Shown here: positions 63,058 through 64,000 of the stretch, piece by piece | How the letters are laid out: each line of letters starts with the position of its first letter | Numbering within the stretch: position 1 is the stretch's first letter | DNA from: an uncultured beta proteobacterium | GTDB taxonomy: Bacteria; Pseudomonadota; Gammaproteobacteria; Burkholderiales; Burkholderiaceae_C | Reading direction: 5' to 3' | Assembly: GCA_903960915.1 (NCBI GenBank) | Contig: CAJCCO010000060.1 | Coordinates: 1 to 64,000 of the forward strand | Length of the DNA: 64,000 nucleotides | Position numbers and translations under genes: made by a program | Notes under the pieces: generated by a model | What the model was told of the DNA's origin: nothing | The model's input: only the letters and a program-made list of their open reading frames with translations | The model's database searches: none

Positions 63058-63233
63058 GCAATGCTCTGAAATAGCGGCCCAGGCACCAGCACCCGGCCGA
63101 GAAAAACGATGCGTCCGAGCATACTGCAAGCCCCCGGTCGGGCCCGGTGGCGCTGGGTCGGTAAAATGCCGGGTTTCCCCTAAAGCTTTCAGTAACCCAG
63201 CGTTACTCACCCCATTACCCGGAGTTTGCACAG

Positions 63234-64000
63234 ATGGCCGATACCCCCACAACCCCCGCAACAACCCCTGCCGCGCCCCGCACGACAAGCCGCGCCGACA
63301 TGGCCAACGCCATACGCGCGCTGGCCATGGACGCTGTGCAAGCCGCCAACTCCGGCCACCCCGGCGCCCCCATGGGCATGGCCGACATGGCGGTCGGACT
63401 GTGGGGCTCACACCTCAAACACAACCCGACCAACCCACACTGGCTGGACCGTGACCGCTTTGTGCTGTCCAACGGCCACGCCTCCATGCTGATTTATTCG
63501 GTGTTGCACCTCACCGGCTACAAACTGCCCGTGAGCGAGTTGAAGAAATTTCGCCAGTTGCACAGCAAAACCGCAGGCCACCCCGAAGTGGGCGTCACCC
63601 CTGGTGTGGAAACCACCACCGGCCCGCTGGGCCAGGGCATCACCAACGCCGTGGGTATGGCGCTGGCCGAGAAGCTGCTGGCGCATGAGTTCAACCGCGA
63701 AGGCCACGAGGTGGTGAACCACCACACCTACACCTTCATGGGCGACGGCTGCCTGATGGAAGGCATCAGCCATGAAGCCGCCGCACTGGCCGGCGCCTGG
63801 AAGCTGAACAAACTCATTGCCCTGTACGACGACAACGGCATTTCCATTGACGGCCAGGTGGCGCCTTGGTTCATTGACAACACCGCGCAGCGCTTTGCCG
63901 CCTACGGCTGGAACGTGATCGGCCCGGTGGACGGCCATGACGCACAAGCCGTGGCCAGCGCCATTGCCGTGGCCAAGCAGGCCACCGACAAACCCACCCT
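63234..64000 (+). CDS. tkt: Transketolase (5' part, cut by the window end)
   Basis: Thiamine-diphosphate enzyme of the pentose phosphate and Calvin cycles. The visible 255 residues include [57 protein letters not shown] and the ThDP-binding [14 protein letters not shown]...[14 protein letters not shown] lies 9 bases before the ATG. The gene runs off the right edge, so the pyrimidine-binding and C-terminal domains are not seen. It is divergent from the flavin oxidoreductase. Confidence 0.96.
   Translation, partial: MADTPTTPATTPAAPRTTSRADMANAIRALAMDAVQAANSGHPGAPMGMADMAVGLWGSHLKHNPTNPHWLDRDRFVLSNGHASMLIYSVLHLTGYKLPVSELKKFRQLHSKTAGHPEVGVTPGVETTTGPLGQGITNAVGMALAEKLLAHEFNREGHEVVNHHTYTFMGDGCLMEGISHEAAALAGAWKLNKLIALYDDNGISIDGQVAPWFIDNTAQRFAAYGWNVIGPVDGHDAQAVASAIAVAKQATDKPT

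Overview
This 64 kb window looks like chromosomal DNA of a Burkholderiales betaproteobacterium, most likely Comamonadaceae (Rhodoferax/Polaromonas-like). The evidence is the gene content and order (gyrB-dnaN-dnaA facing away from rpmH-rnpA-yidD-yidC-mnmE), the high-GC codon use, and the GC-rich palindromes typical of that family. No rRNA, tRNA, CRISPR array or insertion sequence was seen. The assignment comes from reading the sequence only; no database search was run.

Layout. 0-2.2 kb: a visibly more AT-rich, probably acquired segment with a truncated gene end and a compact set: a 46-aa membrane peptide, a CxxCxGxG zinc-finger protein, a 49-aa membrane peptide, and a stand-alone DnaB-helicase-like ATPase with altered motifs. 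2.2-12.1 kb: the replication-origin core (gyrB, dnaN, dnaA on minus; DnaA boxes and candidate oriC; rpmH, rnpA, yidD, yidC, mnmE on plus). 12.1-23 kb: housekeeping genes (apt, a CPA2 antiporter, kdsD-kdsC-lptC, a glycine-rich RNA-binding protein, an ammonium transporter, a GDT1-type Mn/Ca exporter, metX-metW behind a probable SAM-II riboswitch with terminator, and chrA).

23.1-39.8 kb: the accessory centrepiece. Two plus-strand operons flank a minus-strand TetR gene, and the same 12-bp palindrome overlaps the -10 box of both operon promoters. The left operon encodes a PF10118-type metal-dependent hydrolase, an unknown membrane protein, a membrane-anchored DJ-1/PfpI protein, a sulfatase with an unusual CxVxR signature and a formylglycine-generating enzyme (FGE). 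The right operon encodes a double DsbA/HCCA-isomerase-like protein, a second sulfatase, a beta-propeller-like protein, an SDR, a metallo-beta-lactamase-fold hydrolase and a haloalkane dehalogenase, followed by a hydroxypyruvate-isomerase-like protein, an M20 peptidase and a lipase-like hydrolase. I infer an envelope-located pathway acting on sulfated and possibly halogenated lipophilic compounds. This is the best candidate for an undescribed system here.

39.8-64 kb: an MFS transporter, rsmE, amgK, lptD-surA-rsmA, a secreted ribonuclease with its barstar-type inhibitor, a malic enzyme, a serine hydrolase, a MauG-type dihaem peroxidase, a rubrerythrin-rubredoxin-rubredoxin reductase peroxide-defence operon, proline iminopeptidase, a PuuA-like glutamine synthetase, a DTW-domain tRNA enzyme, pepP, murU, an old-yellow-enzyme reductase, and the 5' part of transketolase, cut by the window end.
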